Source: Halorhodospira halochloris
Lineage (GTDB): Bacteria; Pseudomonadota; Gammaproteobacteria; Nitrococcales; Halorhodospiraceae
Assembly: GCF_002356555.2 (NCBI RefSeq)
Contig: NZ_AP017372.2
Coordinates: 1,900,501 to 1,964,500, forward strand
Direction of reading: 5' to 3'
Length of the DNA: 64,000 nt
Part shown: positions 1-10,846 of the stretch, one piece after another
How the letters are laid out: each line of letters opens with the position of its first letter
Numbering within the stretch: position 1 is the stretch's first letter
The notes under the pieces: generated by a model
Database searches by the model: none
What the model was told of the DNA's origin: nothing
Seen by the model: the letters and a program-made list of their open reading frames with translations, nothing else
Translations under genes and position numbers: made by a program

Positions 1-31
1 GGGCAGAAAAAACTGTTCACAGAGGAATGCC

Positions 32-817
32 ATGAACGATAATTCAGACAGTTGGGTAACTTATGAGCACCCACTTAACGAGCGCATGCGTACCTTACTG
101 CGCCTGGAGTTCCTTATCGAGACCGCCGGCACTGCTATGCAAAGGCGCGACAGCATTGACAGCCGCACGGCTGTTGAGGCTTTTATACATACACTGCAAC
201 TTCTCGATCGCGGCGAGGTACGCTCAGAAGTTATCAAAGAGCTCGACCGGTTAAGCAGCAATCTCAGCCGTTTGAGTAGCACCGGCGGAGCTCCCGAACA
301 AGGCACTAGCGCAGATGTTGACGAGTGCCGCCGACTGCTGCGCCGCGTAGGCGAACCCGATGCTGCTTTGGGCGGAGTTCTGCGTGAAGATGAACTGCTC
401 GCACTGATTTCGCAGCGCTTCGGGGTTGGGGCAGGCACCTGCAGCTTTGACTTGCCCAGCTACCACCGCTGGCTCTCTCGCCCCTATGAACAGCGACTTG
501 CCGACATGCAACGCTGGTACGATAGTTTCGCCGATCTGCGCGCAGCGGTACTGTTCGCCTTACGCGTACAGCGCGAAGCTCAGCCGTTCAGCTCTGAGAT
601 TGCGGAGAAGGGGGCCTGGCAGAGGCGCACCCCGTATGACGAAGCGCAAATTCAGATGTTGCGCCTGCGCGTCACCTGCAGCGATACGGTAATACCGGAG
701 ATAAGCGGCAACCGGCATTTGATAACCATCCGCTTCTTGCGTCAACCAGATACTATGACCCGGCCTCAGGCCGTGCATGATAACATCAACTTTCAACTCG
801 CCCTCTGTTCGCTATAG
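32..817 (+). CDS. zapD: Cell division protein ZapD
   Basis: 261 residues, slightly longer than the E. coli protein (247). It starts with the family hallmark EHPLNERMRTLLRLEFL (about residues 13-29), followed by RGEVRSEVIKELDR (about 60-73), LREDELLALISQR and CSFDLPSYHRWL in the middle, and ISGNRHLITIRF near the end. ZapD is a cytoplasmic FtsZ-binding protein that bundles FtsZ filaments at the division ring. The ATG is preceded by AGAGG at a suitable distance. The gene converges on the thiE-like gene with only 13 bp between them, so the usual yacG neighbour is absent at this end. Its upstream partners lie outside the window. Confidence 0.95.
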   Translation: MNDNSDSWVTYEHPLNERMRTLLRLEFLIETAGTAMQRRDSIDSRTAVEAFIHTLQLLDRGEVRSEVIKELDRLSSNLSRLSSTGGAPEQGTSADVDECRRLLRRVGEPDAALGGVLREDELLALISQRFGVGAGTCSFDLPSYHRWLSRPYEQRLADMQRWYDSFADLRAAVLFALRVQREAQPFSSEIAEKGAWQRRTPYDEAQIQMLRLRVTCSDTVIPEISGNRHLITIRFLRQPDTMTRPQAVHDNINFQLALCSL

Positions 818-830
818 AGGGATTGGTGAG

Positions 831-1445
831 TCACGGCAATAGGCCGCGAATCGCTGCAATGCCCTGAGCACCGTGCACCTTGGCGGTATGCAAGTCTGCA
901 GCAGCAACACCGCCGAGGGCATAGACCGGCAAATCCACCTGAGCTACCGTAGCGGCGAATCCCTGCCAACCGATCGGCTGACGTCCAGGGTGGCTAGGCG
1001 TCGAGTGCACCGGGGAGAGGACTGCAAAATCGACACCTATGTCAGCAGCACGCTGCAACGACTCGACGCCATGACAGGAGGCTCCAACCCAGGCAAAAGG
1101 CCGCAACCGCTGCTCTATGCCCTTTTCAAAGAGCCTACTTTCGCTCAAATGGAGACCATCTGCTGCGATTTGTTCGGCAAGCCACGGTTCGCGATTAACT
1201 AGCATAGGGATGCCGTTCTCCCGGCATAGAGCATATAGCTCGGTGGCAAGCTCCAGGAAAGATTGATCATCCAGGTCGTGTCGGCGCATCTGCAACCAGC
1301 CGACCCCCGGATCAAAGAACGAGCGTCTTATCAGATCCAGCCACGCCTGCCAGTCATCGGGCTGAGTAGGAGTAATTAAATAGAAGTCGGGTAATTGTCG
1401 AGGTTTCCCAGCACTTGCAGGCAATCTAGCTCCGGTACTCGGCAT
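831..1445 (-). CDS. ThiE/TenI-type thiamine-phosphate-synthase-like domain protein
   Basis: 204 residues with a TenI/ThiE TIM-barrel pattern: FYLITPTQ at the start, WLQMRRHDL, GIPMLVNRE, ADGLHLSES, WVGASCH, DFAVLSPVHSTPSHPG and YALGGVAAADL. In many gammaproteobacteria the gene after argJ is a fusion of a MutT/Nudix domain with this domain; here only the ThiE-like half is present and no Nudix box is visible. The ATG lies inside the end of argJ (20-bp overlap), suggesting translational coupling in a secA-argJ-thiE-like operon. Function is uncertain: it may be a degenerate partner of the missing pyrophosphohydrolase rather than a true thiamine synthase. Confidence 0.85.
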   Translation of the reverse strand: MPSTGARLPASAGKPRQLPDFYLITPTQPDDWQAWLDLIRRSFFDPGVGWLQMRRHDLDDQSFLELATELYALCRENGIPMLVNREPWLAEQIAADGLHLSESRLFEKGIEQRLRPFAWVGASCHGVESLQRAADIGVDFAVLSPVHSTPSHPGRQPIGWQGFAATVAQVDLPVYALGGVAAADLHTAKVHGAQGIAAIRGLLP

Positions 1446-2634
1446 TTATTCGCACATATTCGGCGGTCAAATCGCAAGTCCAGACAGTTGCGTTAGAGTT
1501 ACCGCGCTGCAAATCAATGGTTACCGCTACTTGAGGGCGCGCCAACTCAGCTGCGGCGGCTGCCTCATCGTAGTTGTTGCTGCGGCCGCCATGTTCAGCG
1601 ATAAGCTGCTCGCCAAAAAAAAGGCGCAGTCGGTTGACATCAAGATCAGCAATGCCTGCCCGCCCCACCGCTGCCAAGACTCGGCCCCAGTTTGGATCAG
1701 CAGCTGCTAGAGCAGTCTTGACCAACGGTGATTCCGCTACCGTAAAGGCAACCTGCTCCGCCTCGGCACTACTTACCGCGGAACGCACCTCGACCTCCAC
1801 CAGGCGCGATGCGCCCTCGCCATCAGCGGCTATAGCCTTCGCCAAATCGATGCAGACAGCATCCAAGGCCGCCTGAAAACGCTCAAAATCGGCACCCTCT
1901 CCTTCGATTTCAGGACCCACACCGGTAGCTGCGAGCAGACAGGCATCATTAGTCGATGTATCCCCATCGACACTAACCCGATTAAAAGAAAGGCCGACCG
2001 AGTGGCGCAGTGCTCGATCGAGAGCAGTATCGCTCAGCCCGGCATCGGTGGCGATAAAAGCCAACATGGTCGCCATATTCGGACGGATCATCCCCGCCCC
2101 CTTAGCTATGCCGGTAATGGTACAGGGCCCGCCACTAAGCTCGAAGTGCAAGCTAACCTGCTTAGCTCGAGTATCGGTTGTATGGATAGCCCAGGCAGCA
2201 TCTTCCCAGCCATCCTCACGCAGATCGGCGCAGACATTAGGGATGGCCGCTGCCACCCGCTCGACCGGCAATGGTTCACCGATAATGCCGGTAGAAAAAG
2301 GGATCACCTGCTCAGGGGCACAGTTACAATTATCAGCCACCGCCCGACAACAGGCCAGGGCATCCGGTTCGCCACGCTCACCGGTACCGGCATTGGCGTA
2401 ACCGGTGTTGATCAGCAGGTAACGCGGCGCATTACTGCTAAGATGGCGCTCAGCTATCCATACCGGCGCGGCACGGAACTGATTGCGGGTAAAGACAGCA
2501 CCAGCCTTACTACCCGCGGCTAGCTCGATAAGGGTTAAATCTGGCCGTCCAGGCTGCCTAATACCGGCACATACACTACCAACGCGGACGCCGGCGACCG
2601 GCTGCGGAGTGATGGAATGTTGACAAGGGCTCAT
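1426..2634 (-). CDS. argJ: Arginine biosynthesis bifunctional protein ArgJ (glutamate N-acetyltransferase / N-acetylglutamate synthase)
   Basis: 402 residues, normal for ArgJ. It transfers the acetyl group from N-acetylornithine to glutamate in the cyclic arginine pathway, and bifunctional members can also use acetyl-CoA. The autoproteolysis site is visible as KGAGMIRPNMATMLAFIATD, with the predicted cut between Ala188 and Thr189 giving the alpha and beta chains. Other conserved stretches are LINTGYANA (about 74-82) and STGIIGE (114-120). The ATG directly follows the secA stop codon, with GGAAG in the secA end as ribosome binding site. An ArgA/ArgE pair of the linear pathway is also present at 46.5-49.0 kb. 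Confidence 0.96.
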   Translation of the reverse strand: MSPCQHSITPQPVAGVRVGSVCAGIRQPGRPDLTLIELAAGSKAGAVFTRNQFRAAPVWIAERHLSSNAPRYLLINTGYANAGTGERGEPDALACCRAVADNCNCAPEQVIPFSTGIIGEPLPVERVAAAIPNVCADLREDGWEDAAWAIHTTDTRAKQVSLHFELSGGPCTITGIAKGAGMIRPNMATMLAFIATDAGLSDTALDRALRHSVGLSFNRVSVDGDTSTNDACLLAATGVGPEIEGEGADFERFQAALDAVCIDLAKAIAADGEGASRLVEVEVRSAVSSAEAEQVAFTVAESPLVKTALAAADPNWGRVLAAVGRAGIADLDVNRLRLFFGEQLIAEHGGRSNNYDEAAAAAELARPQVAVTIDLQRGNSNATVWTCDLTAEYVRINAEYRS

Positions 2635-5577
2635 CTACAACTTCCCGCAGCAGTGCTTGTACTTCTTGCCCGAGCCGCAGGTGCAGGGCTGATTACGGCC
2701 GACCTTAGGTGATTCACGCACCACCGTATCGCTGGTCGCTGCACCACCTTGGCCCTGCTGGCCCGCACTCGACTGCGCCCGGTTACCGTCTTGCTGAGCC
2801 GAGCGCGGCCGCGCCTGAGCAACATCAGCACGAGTAGTACCACCAGCGGTGGCACTGCCCATTTGTCCAGCCGAACCACTACCAGCTGTCTGCCTACCGT
2901 CTCCTGAGGCGGCGGCGCTTGCCCCAGGGCTCATGCCCAGGGCGGCCCCTACTCCAGTGCCGCGGCCGGCAGCTGCCGCGGCGCTGCCATCGGCTGCATT
3001 CTGGCGCAACTGCTCAAGGCGCTCAGCCTCTCGCCGACGCTCCTCGTTAAGCGCCTCCACGTCCTCTTCAGCCTGAACCTTGGTCCGCAGCAAGACCGCT
3101 ACCGCCTCGCGCTTGAGCCCCTCCAGCATCCGCTGGAACATCTCAAAAGCGTCCTTCTTGAACTCCTGCTTGGGATTGCGCTGCGCGTAGCCGCGCAAGC
3201 TAACCCCCTGGCGCAGATAGTCCATAGCGGCAAGGTGCTCCTTCCAGTGTTTATCGAGCACCTGAAGCATTACCGCCTTCTCGAAGTGGCGCAGCACCTC
3301 CTTGCCGGCCTGCTGCTCCTTCTCTTGATAGGCCTTCTCAACCTCATCATGGATGCGCTGACGCAAGGTCTCCTCATGCAGGCTATCGTCTTCATCAAGC
3401 CAACGCTGGAGCGGCATAGGCTGGCCGAATTCATCAGCCAGGACCTTCTCCAAGCCGGCAACATCCCACTGTTCATCTATCGACCCCGGCGGGATATATT
3501 CAGATATCACCTTATCGATAACATCTTCCCGGATCGCCTCACAGGTCTCGGCCACGTCGTCCGCATCAAGCAGTTCATTGCGCTGCTCGTAGACCACCTT
3601 ACGCTGGTCATTGGCGACATCATCGAACTCGAGCAGGTGCTTGCGCATATCAAAGTTGTGCGCCTCAACCTTGCGCTGGGCATTCTCGATGACCCGCGAC
3701 ACCATCCTCGATTCTATGGCTTCGCCATGCTCCATGCCTAAGCGCTGCATCATTGTCGACATCCGCTCAGAGGCAAAGATGCGCAGCAGCGGATCCTCCA
3801 GCGAGAGATAAAAACGTGTCGAACCCGGATCGCCTTGACGCCCGGATCGCCCACGTAACTGATTATCTATCCGCCGCGACTCATGGCGCTCGGTGCCGAT
3901 AACGTGTAAGCCACCGGCCTCAACCACTTGATCGTGACGTTGCTGCCACTGCTCCTTGCGCCTAGCGATCTCCTGTTGATCGGCGTCTTCACCAAGCTCT
4001 GCCAACTCAGCATCCAGATTCCCACCGAGGACAATATCAGTACCCCGACCAGCCATATTTGTAGCTATAGTTACCGTCGCCGGGCGCCCAGCGTCGGCGA
4101 TGATTTGCGCCTCGCTCTCATTATGCTTGGCATTGAGGACATTGTGGTCGATATTTGCCTGCTTGAGGGCACTGGAGACCCGCTCTGAGGCCTCGATCGA
4201 GGTTGTGCCGACCAGCACCGGCTGACCGCGGCTGACACAGTCCTTGATATCAGCGACTATGGCATCAAACTTCTCTTCGTTGGTGCGATAGACTAGATCG
4301 TTATTATCTTCCCTAACCATCGGCTGGTGGGTCGGTATTGACAACACCTCCAGTCCATAGATGTGGTGAAACTCAAACGCCTCGGTATCGGCGGTACCGG
4401 TCATGCCGGCGATCTTCTCGTAGAGGCGGAAGAAATTCTGATAGGTAATCGAGGCCAGGGTCTGGTTCTCGGCCTGAATCGGAACCCCCTCTTTGGCTTC
4501 CACCGCCTGGTGCAGGCCATCCGACCAGCGCCGCCCCGGCATGGCCCGACCGGTGAACTCGTCGACAATAACGATCTGATTGTCACGTACCAGATAGTGA
4601 ACATCCTTCTGATACACCGTGTGCGCCCGCAGCGCGGCGGTCAAATGGTGCACCAGATTGATATTTCGGGCGTCGTAGAGCGACTCCCCCTCACCGAGCA
4701 ACCCTTCGGCACGCAGCAGTTGCTCGGCATGATCGTGACCCTGCTCGGTAAGGAAGGCCTGGCGTGATTTCTCATCAATCTGGTAGTCGCCCGGTGGCTC
4801 CTCTTCATCATCCGGGCTAGCCTGGCGCTCAGGAGGCTCGAGCTTGGGCACCACCCGAGTCATCGCCTCGTATAACTCACCCGGCTGCTCAGCAGGGCCA
4901 GAGATAACTAACGGGGTTCGCGCCTCGTCGATAAGGATCGAGTCGACCTCATCTATGAGGGCATAGTAGAGGTCGCGTTGCACCTTATCTTCCTTGCGGA
5001 AGGCCATGTTATCGCGCAGATAGTCGAAGCCCAGCTCGTTATTTGTGCCGTAGGTTACGTCGGCCTGATAAGCTGCGACCTTCTCCTCGCGCGGTTGACG
5101 GGAGACCACAACCCCGACTTCCATACCGAGAAAACGGTAGATCTTGCCCATCCATTCGGCATCGCGGCGCGCCAAATAATCGTTTACGGTAACCACATGG
5201 ACGCCGCGCCCGGTGAGTGCGTTAAGATAGACCGGCAGGGTGGCGACCAAGGTCTTGCCCTCACCGGTCTTCATCTCGGCTATATTACCTTGGTGAAGCA
5301 CCATGCCGCCGAGCAGCTGGACATCGAAATGGCGCAGACCCAAAGTACGATTGGAGGCCTCACGGACGACGGCAAACGCCTCTTCGAGAATATCGTCAAG
5401 GGTCTCACCGGCAGCCAGGCGGCGTTTGAATTCATCGGTTTTGGCGCGCAGTTGCTCATCGCTAAGTTGCTGGATCTGCGGCTCCAACTCGTTGATGTTA
5501 GCGATGCGTTTACGCAGCCGCTTCAGGGCGCGGTCATTGCGGGTTCCAAAAACTCTCTTGATTATAGTCTGTAGCAT
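2635..5577 (-). CDS. secA: Protein translocase ATPase SecA
   Basis: 980 residues, longer than E. coli SecA (901). It is the motor that pushes preproteins through SecYEG at the inner membrane. Visible landmarks are the Walker A motif MKTGEGKT (102-109), the preceding [13 protein letters not shown], the DEAD-type box [16 protein letters not shown], the nucleotide-binding-domain-2 stretch [10 protein letters not shown] with [13 protein letters not shown], and the C-terminal zinc motif [13 protein letters not shown]. The extra length sits in a low-complexity Ala/Gly/Ser/Gln linker between the helical scaffold and the zinc tail. It is the first gene of the secA-argJ-thiE-like operon and is divergent from dciA. 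Confidence 0.98.
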   Translation of the reverse strand: MLQTIIKRVFGTRNDRALKRLRKRIANINELEPQIQQLSDEQLRAKTDEFKRRLAAGETLDDILEEAFAVVREASNRTLGLRHFDVQLLGGMVLHQGNIAEMKTGEGKTLVATLPVYLNALTGRGVHVVTVNDYLARRDAEWMGKIYRFLGMEVGVVVSRQPREEKVAAYQADVTYGTNNELGFDYLRDNMAFRKEDKVQRDLYYALIDEVDSILIDEARTPLVISGPAEQPGELYEAMTRVVPKLEPPERQASPDDEEEPPGDYQIDEKSRQAFLTEQGHDHAEQLLRAEGLLGEGESLYDARNINLVHHLTAALRAHTVYQKDVHYLVRDNQIVIVDEFTGRAMPGRRWSDGLHQAVEAKEGVPIQAENQTLASITYQNFFRLYEKIAGMTGTADTEAFEFHHIYGLEVLSIPTHQPMVREDNNDLVYRTNEEKFDAIVADIKDCVSRGQPVLVGTTSIEASERVSSALKQANIDHNVLNAKHNESEAQIIADAGRPATVTIATNMAGRGTDIVLGGNLDAELAELGEDADQQEIARRKEQWQQRHDQVVEAGGLHVIGTERHESRRIDNQLRGRSGRQGDPGSTRFYLSLEDPLLRIFASERMSTMMQRLGMEHGEAIESRMVSRVIENAQRKVEAHNFDMRKHLLEFDDVANDQRKVVYEQRNELLDADDVAETCEAIREDVIDKVISEYIPPGSIDEQWDVAGLEKVLADEFGQPMPLQRWLDEDDSLHEETLRQRIHDEVEKAYQEKEQQAGKEVLRHFEKAVMLQVLDKHWKEHLAAMDYLRQGVSLRGYAQRNPKQEFKKDAFEMFQRMLEGLKREAVAVLLRTKVQAEEDVEALNEERRREAERLEQLRQNAADGSAAAAAGRGTGVGAALGMSPGASAAASGDGRQTAGSGSAGQMGSATAGGTTRADVAQARPRSAQQDGNRAQSSAGQQGQGGAATSDTVVRESPKVGRNQPCTCGSGKKYKHCCGKL

Positions 5578-5666
5578 AGTTCGTTTGTCACATTCGCTCG
5601 GCGATTTTGATGCCCACAGGATACAGATAATGGCGCTTGATTGGTAATGGTGGAGACTAAGAACTG

Positions 5667-6212
5667 ATGTCTAAATCAGCTGGAGGCACCGCAAGAACAC
5701 AGACGCAGGCCGCCAAAAACAGCCCCAAACCGGCTTCACGACCACCTGCACTGACCATTAAACCGGCCCTAGAGTCGCGCCAAGGCAAGCTGTACCGGCT
5801 AGCACCACGCTTGAACTCCAACCCAGGGACCCTCAAATCCCTAATCGATCATGCCCGCGAACTCGACGGCCTGCGTCGGCGCATGCAGTTCGCTCTCCCC
5901 GACGAGATGCGCGGGCGCTGGCACCTGGCCCGGCTGGATGAAGAGGAGATGGTGTTGGTAGCCCAAAGTGGAGGCTGGGCAACGCGACTACGCTACCTCT
6001 CGCGCTTGCTGCAGGATACAGCGCAGCGCATTGGCGCGCCGCGACCGCACCGGGTGAGTATTCGGGTCGCCAGGGAGAGTAAGCGACGCAGCACCCTACA
6101 GCCACCAGGGCCAATAAGCGATCAGGCCAGCCGAACGTTACAACGAGCCGCCTCTGCCACCGCCGATCCGCGACTACGGGCAGCCTTTGAGCGATTAGCA
6201 TCGCGGCGCTAG
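5667..6212 (+). CDS. dciA: DUF721 / DciA-type helicase-loading protein
   Basis: 181 residues. The central part, from [21 protein letters not shown] to a region with [26 protein letters not shown], is the DUF721 pattern: a KH-like fold ending in a conserved W-x-T-RLRY stretch. DciA proteins interact with the replicative helicase DnaB in bacteria lacking DnaC. Location next to secA is common in gammaproteobacteria. The N- and C-terminal tails are basic and probably disordered. The gene is divergent from secA with about 90 bp between the starts and converges on the acyltransferase gene (stop codons nearly adjacent). Confidence 0.85.
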   Translation: MSKSAGGTARTQTQAAKNSPKPASRPPALTIKPALESRQGKLYRLAPRLNSNPGTLKSLIDHARELDGLRRRMQFALPDEMRGRWHLARLDEEEMVLVAQSGGWATRLRYLSRLLQDTAQRIGAPRPHRVSIRVARESKRRSTLQPPGPISDQASRTLQRAASATADPRLRAAFERLASRR

Positions 6213-6213
6213 C

Positions 6214-6936
6214 TTAACCCAAAGCCCGCGCAACCCGAGCCCGCGACTCATCGGCTATTTGCCGGCGCGGCCTATCAGCGGGCTCAAGCGGCTCGAGGAA
6301 GGTAATCTCAACCTCAACTTCGCGCCTGCCTGCCAACCACCACACGCTCTTTAACATATTATACTCAGGCACAAGGTGCCCCAAATCGCCATTAGCACTC
6401 AGATAGCGAATAGCTACCGGCTGAACCAGGGCCTGCGCGTCGTAGGCAGCCTTAAACAACCGCGGACGGAAAGGCAGCAGGCCACGATCCTGATTAATCC
6501 GCCCTTCAGGAAAAAAAATGACTGTTTCACCTGCCCGCAAACGCTCAGCAATTTGCTGCGTCGCCCGCTCTGCGGCACCGTTAGCGCCGCGCCCAATGAA
6601 TAAAGTACCTAACCAGGAGGCAACCAGGCCAATAATGGGCCAACTCTTAACTTCGGCCTTACTTAAAAAACAAGCGTCAAAACTCGCCTTCAGGGCGACG
6701 ATATCCAGCCACGACAGATGATTGGCTACGCATAACGCACCCTTGAGCGGTTTACCATTTTGGTGCAGGCGCACTCCAAATAGGATCAACAAGGCCCTAC
6801 TCCACACAGTCGCCGCCGCTCTACCGGCCCGCGTAGAGCCAAGCGCTGCCCCACCAACCCAGAAAAAACCGCTCACCAGGTGGAGCAAAATCAGGGGGCA
6901 GATCAGTGCTGCAAAGATGTGGCGTAAGAGGATCAT
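6214..6936 (-). CDS. Lysophospholipid (1-acylglycerol-3-phosphate) acyltransferase family protein
   Basis: About 240 residues with an N-terminal membrane anchor (ILLRHIFAALICPLILLHLV). The PlsC-family motifs are clear: NHLSWLDIVAL gives the catalytic NHX4D box, and FPEGRINQ corresponds to the substrate-binding FPEGT/R box. Such enzymes acylate lysophosphatidic acid or related lysolipids at the inner membrane. I chose the ATG at 6936 because it overlaps the upstream stop as ATGA, with GGAGG about 14 nt upstream; an in-frame GTG at 6963 with a closer GAGG is an alternative. It is probably co-transcribed with the DUF1631 gene. The exact acyl acceptor cannot be told. Confidence 0.88.
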   Translation of the reverse strand: MILLRHIFAALICPLILLHLVSGFFWVGGAALGSTRAGRAAATVWSRALLILFGVRLHQNGKPLKGALCVANHLSWLDIVALKASFDACFLSKAEVKSWPIIGLVASWLGTLFIGRGANGAAERATQQIAERLRAGETVIFFPEGRINQDRGLLPFRPRLFKAAYDAQALVQPVAIRYLSANGDLGHLVPEYNMLKSVWWLAGRREVEVEITFLEPLEPADRPRRQIADESRARVARALG

Positions 6937-8369
6937 TCGCCGTGGCCTAACCTCCGATCGCACAACCGCCTCATCACTCGTGACAGGCCAGCGTCAAGCA
7001 GCTTTTCATCATCGAGAACCTTAGCCTCGCCCTTAGCAATAGACCCAGCAAGCTCCTCTGGCGTGCGCTCCAGAACCTTAAAGCCGGCTCGATCACAAAA
7101 CACCATGGTACCTTTGGCGTCTTTGCCAGCTAGGCGGGCTCGCAGCGGATCATCTGCAAAGCAGTTAAACTCAAACCAAGTGCCCTCAGCGAGTTTATCC
7201 AGAGAACCGAAATCTTCAGGCCGAGGAGAGCTATCGCCAGGCTCATCATTAGCGCTGATCCGCCTAAGCTCAGGGTCATCCTCAATCAAGCACTTAAGAT
7301 ATTCCCCTTCCAAAGCACGGAGTATCTTTGTCAGCTCGATCGGCTCCTGCATAACCAAATATAGGCCATCGGTAAGCTCGTGGAGCAGCAGCGGAATCTC
7401 CAGCACCAGGCGTTGCCGGGCGAGTTCGTCATAGGGCGCCTGAAAGCTCCAGACCAGGCGTTCCATAACAGCACAATTGCGCACCCATTCATCCGAATCA
7501 GGCCCCTCTCCTACGTAGACTAGAAGCAACAATCGTGCCCAATTATCCCTGATCAGCTGCTCCACCATTGGGGGAACTCTGCGCCCAGCTAGGCAGCGCT
7601 CAATCTCGCGCTCAACCCTAGCGCGGCCCTGCTCCACCTTCTGCCTACTGCGTCTTGCCCGGGCAACAAAATCGACCTCTTGACTAGCCGCAGCGGTCTG
7701 CTCGGTGTCGCTATCGCCTGAGGAGGGCGTGCCCTGCTCACCAGCTTCACCAGCCAATATTGAATAGGCAGCACGGTAGAATTGCGGCAGCAGCTGCTCG
7801 AGTTCCTCGGCAAGGATGTCTAAGGCCAGGCGATGGTGATGGGCATCAATCTGAGCCATATGGCCGACACGTAAATACAAATCGGCCACATGCTCTGGGT
7901 GCAAAGGGCTATTGTCGGGGGTAACGGCACCGCGCCCCATCAACTTGCCGAGCAGCTCGGAAGAGCTATGCGCTTGGCTAATTAAGTGGCGACAAAGGCG
8001 CTCGACGAAGACTTGTTCGCTGCTGGCATCAGGCGCCACAACGGTAGGCTGTGTAAGTTGCGGATCGATCAGTGCCCGGAAACGAAAGTCTATCCCAGCT
8101 CGCAGCACCTCTTCCATATCGTGGCGATGGAGCCGGAAACTAAGCTCGGATTTACGGTATTCCGCCAACAACTGAGCAGAGCCTTCGCCACGCTCACAGG
8201 CTTGGGCGAAGAGCTCCTGAGCACGCGCCAAGGCATTGCGCAGGGCACTTACCAAGTGCTTTTCCATCTCCCGGCGCAATCTCTCAACGGCATACGGGAC
8301 GCCAAATCCGAGCCCGTCATCGCGCCTGGTCAGGTATACAACTCTGCTGTCTTCACTTGCTCTTCCCAT
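6933..8369 (-). CDS. DUF1631 family protein
   Basis: 478 residues. The central block REIERCLAGRRVPPMVEQ, followed by DNWARLLLLVYVGEGPDSDEW, and the later VWSFQAPYDELARQRLVLEIPLLLHELTDGL are typical of DUF1631 proteins. The C-terminal part (GTWFEFNCF...RARLAGKDAKGTMVFCDRAGFKVLERTPEELA) resembles a PilZ-like beta module. Family members are often 700 or more residues, so this is a short version. No enzymatic motif is visible and function is unknown. It is divergent from the mrp operon and overlaps the following acyltransferase gene by 4 bp if that gene starts at its ATG. Confidence 0.8.
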   Translation of the reverse strand: MGRASEDSRVVYLTRRDDGLGFGVPYAVERLRREMEKHLVSALRNALARAQELFAQACERGEGSAQLLAEYRKSELSFRLHRHDMEEVLRAGIDFRFRALIDPQLTQPTVVAPDASSEQVFVERLCRHLISQAHSSSELLGKLMGRGAVTPDNSPLHPEHVADLYLRVGHMAQIDAHHHRLALDILAEELEQLLPQFYRAAYSILAGEAGEQGTPSSGDSDTEQTAAASQEVDFVARARRSRQKVEQGRARVEREIERCLAGRRVPPMVEQLIRDNWARLLLLVYVGEGPDSDEWVRNCAVMERLVWSFQAPYDELARQRLVLEIPLLLHELTDGLYLVMQEPIELTKILRALEGEYLKCLIEDDPELRRISANDEPGDSSPRPEDFGSLDKLAEGTWFEFNCFADDPLRARLAGKDAKGTMVFCDRAGFKVLERTPEELAGSIAKGEAKVLDDEKLLDAGLSRVMRRLCDRRLGHGE

Positions 8370-8436
8370 GGCCTAGCACTGCCCTCCTTACTCCCCAAAC
8401 AATACCACCCTTCGCCTGCAATCTGAACAAGTTACC

Positions 8437-8465
8437 TTGCTGACGACAAAAAAATAGGGTATCTT
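8437..8465 (+). promoter_or_regulatory. Candidate sigma70 promoter of the mrp operon
   Basis: TTGCTG (8437-8442), a 17-bp spacer and TATCTT (8460-8465) lie about 50 bp before the mrpA ATG in the divergent gap with the DUF1631 gene. Match and spacing are reasonable; no mapped start supports it. Confidence 0.5.
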
Positions 8466-8512
8466 GCCGCGTCAATGTCTACCCGACGAGACCGTCAGGA
8501 GTTCGGCCTCGA

Positions 8513-10846
8513 ATGCTATTAGCGGTAATCTCTGGATTCATACTCGCAGCTCTGGTGCCGTGGCTCCATCACCGTTTAGGAGACCGCGCAGGTTGGTTCT
8601 ACGCCCTGCTGCCGGCAGTGCTAACGGTCTATTTCGCCTCCTTCCTGCCACAGATCACAGCAGGTGATACGGCCCACTTCCACTATACCTGGGCACCCGG
8701 CCTGGATTTGGACCTCTCCTTTTACGTTGACGGCCTATCGCTGCTCTTTGCCCTGCTAATCAGCGGCATCGGCACCTTCATACTCATCTACGCCAGCGAC
8801 TACCTCGCCGGGGACGAGCGCCAACCGCGCTTCTACGTCCATATGCTGGCGTTCATGGCCTCAATGCTCGGCCTGGTCCTCTCCGATAACCTGATCGCAC
8901 TGTTCATCTTCTGGGAGCTGACCAGCATCACCTCCTACATGCTGATCGGCTACGACCATGAGAGCAAGTATGCTCGCAAGTGCGCCCTGCAGGGCTTGAT
9001 AGTCACCTTTGGCGGTGGTCTGGCCCTGCTCGCCGGGTTCATCATGATGGCCGTTGCGGGCGACAGCTATACCATCACCGAGCTGCTCAATAACGGCGAT
9101 GTAATCCGCGAGCACGACTGGTATCTGCCACTGTTGCTGCTGATTCTCATCGGCGCCTTCACCAAATCGGCCCAGTGGCCTTTCCACTTCTGGCTGCCCA
9201 ATGCCATGGCCGCACCGACGCCGGTCTCCGCCTATCTTCACTCAGCGACCATGGTAAAGGCTGGCGTTTATCTGCTTGCTCGCCTCCACCCGGCCATCGG
9301 GGCCACAGAGGCGTGGATAATCATCTGCTCACTCTTTGGCGCGGTAACCATGCTCACCGGCGCCTACCTTGCCGTACGCAGCACTCAGATTAAGCGCGTA
9401 CTCGCCTACTCCACTGTGATGGCTTTAGGCACTCTGACCATGCTCGCCGGCATCGGCACTGAGAAGGCAATGATCGCCTTCGGCGCCTTCCTCCTTGCCC
9501 ACTCACTCTATAAGGGCTCTTTGTTCATGGTGGCGGGGGCTCTCGATCACGAGACCGGCACCAAAGACGTAACCAAGATGCGTGGGCTGGTGCAGGCAAT
9601 GCCCTTGACCGCCATCGCCGCAGCCGTTTCAGCGCTATCGCTGGCAGGTATACCGCCGCTGTTCGGCTTTATCGGCAAGGAGCTGATGCTTGAATCAGTG
9701 GTAGCTGCGCCACATTTAGCCACCCTGCTGACTGTCATGGCCACTGCCACCGCAGTGTTGGTAGTGGCCGTCGCCGCCATCGTCGCGGTACGGCCGTTTT
9801 ACGGAGAGCTGAGTGAAACCCCCAAACAGCCCCATGAGCCGCCCTATGGCATGCTCGCCGGCCCGGCGGTGCTCGGCCTGCTCGGGCTATTCTTCGGCCT
9901 GGCTCCAGGGGTTCCGGGCGAGAGCCTAATCGCGGCAACCGCTTCATCGCTAGCCGGCGAACCCATTGAGGCCAACCTCGCCCTCTGGCACGGCGTAAAC
10001 CTACCCTTGATCCTGTCGCTCTTTGCGATCCTCGTCGGCGCCATTATTTACCTGAACTGGGAGCGTGTACGCGGATTCATGGCGCGCTTTGACTGGCTCC
10101 ATGAGCGCGGCCCCGAGGCCGGCTATGAGAAGATGATGGACGGAATGGTCTGGTCGGCTGACTGGCAGACCCGTATCCTTCAAAACGGCTATCTACGCCA
10201 CTACATAACCACTACCGTACTGACTCTGGTGGTTCTGGTGGGCTATACACTCATAACCAGATTCGATGGCAGCTTCGCCTCGGCGCTTGATGTCCGTTTC
10301 TATGAGTGGATTGTCGCCGGTGTCTTAGTCGCGGCAGCCATATTTGCCTGCCGCACCGACTCAAGGCTCGGCTCGGTTGCCGCCATAGGGGTAGTCGGCT
10401 TCGCTATAGCCCTGCTATTTATCTTGTTCAGTGCACCGGACTTGGGCATTACCCAGATCCTGGTCGAGACGCTGACCGTGATCCTGCTGGTGCTGGTACT
10501 CTTCCGGCTGCCTGGGTTCATGAACTTCTCCACGCCGCTGCAGCGTCTGCGCGATGCCGCGGTGGCCGGGGTCCTAGGCGTCTTGGTGACAGCCTTATTG
10601 CTGGTAACAATCGACTATCAGTTCGCCGAGCCTATCTCGCAATACCATCTAGAACAGAGTGTGCCGTTGGCGCACGGCCATAACGTCGTCAATGTCATCT
10701 TGGTCGATTACCGCGCTCTTGACACCTTGGGTGAGATATTTGTCGTCGCCCTCGCCGCAATCGGGGTATTTGCCATGCTCAAGTACACCACCGGCAGCTG
10801 GAATCAGGATCGCCGCCGGCAAGAGGAAGAAGGAGAGGAGTCATGA
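8513..10846 (+). CDS. mrpA: Mrp-type Na+/H+ antiporter subunit A
   Basis: 777 residues, almost entirely membrane segments. The N-terminal two thirds are NuoL-like: [17 protein letters not shown] carries the conserved transmembrane glutamate (about 135), and [32 protein letters not shown] plus [14 protein letters not shown] carry the conserved lysines (about 218 and 249) and histidine of the proton path (listed here as separate pieces). The C-terminal third has the MbhD/MbhE-type helices found in full-length MrpA. Mrp complexes exchange Na+ for H+ and confer salt and alkali tolerance. AGGAG precedes the ATG. The stop overlaps mrpB as ATGA. A separate mrpB makes this the seven-gene type, not the type with MrpA and MrpB fused. 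Confidence 0.95.
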   Translation: MLLAVISGFILAALVPWLHHRLGDRAGWFYALLPAVLTVYFASFLPQITAGDTAHFHYTWAPGLDLDLSFYVDGLSLLFALLISGIGTFILIYASDYLAGDERQPRFYVHMLAFMASMLGLVLSDNLIALFIFWELTSITSYMLIGYDHESKYARKCALQGLIVTFGGGLALLAGFIMMAVAGDSYTITELLNNGDVIREHDWYLPLLLLILIGAFTKSAQWPFHFWLPNAMAAPTPVSAYLHSATMVKAGVYLLARLHPAIGATEAWIIICSLFGAVTMLTGAYLAVRSTQIKRVLAYSTVMALGTLTMLAGIGTEKAMIAFGAFLLAHSLYKGSLFMVAGALDHETGTKDVTKMRGLVQAMPLTAIAAAVSALSLAGIPPLFGFIGKELMLESVVAAPHLATLLTVMATATAVLVVAVAAIVAVRPFYGELSETPKQPHEPPYGMLAGPAVLGLLGLFFGLAPGVPGESLIAATASSLAGEPIEANLALWHGVNLPLILSLFAILVGAIIYLNWERVRGFMARFDWLHERGPEAGYEKMMDGMVWSADWQTRILQNGYLRHYITTTVLTLVVLVGYTLITRFDGSFASALDVRFYEWIVAGVLVAAAIFACRTDSRLGSVAAIGVVGFAIALLFILFSAPDLGITQILVETLTVILLVLVLFRLPGFMNFSTPLQRLRDAAVAGVLGVLVTALLLVTIDYQFAEPISQYHLEQSVPLAHGHNVVNVILVDYRALDTLGEIFVVALAAIGVFAMLKYTTGSWNQDRRRQEEEGEES

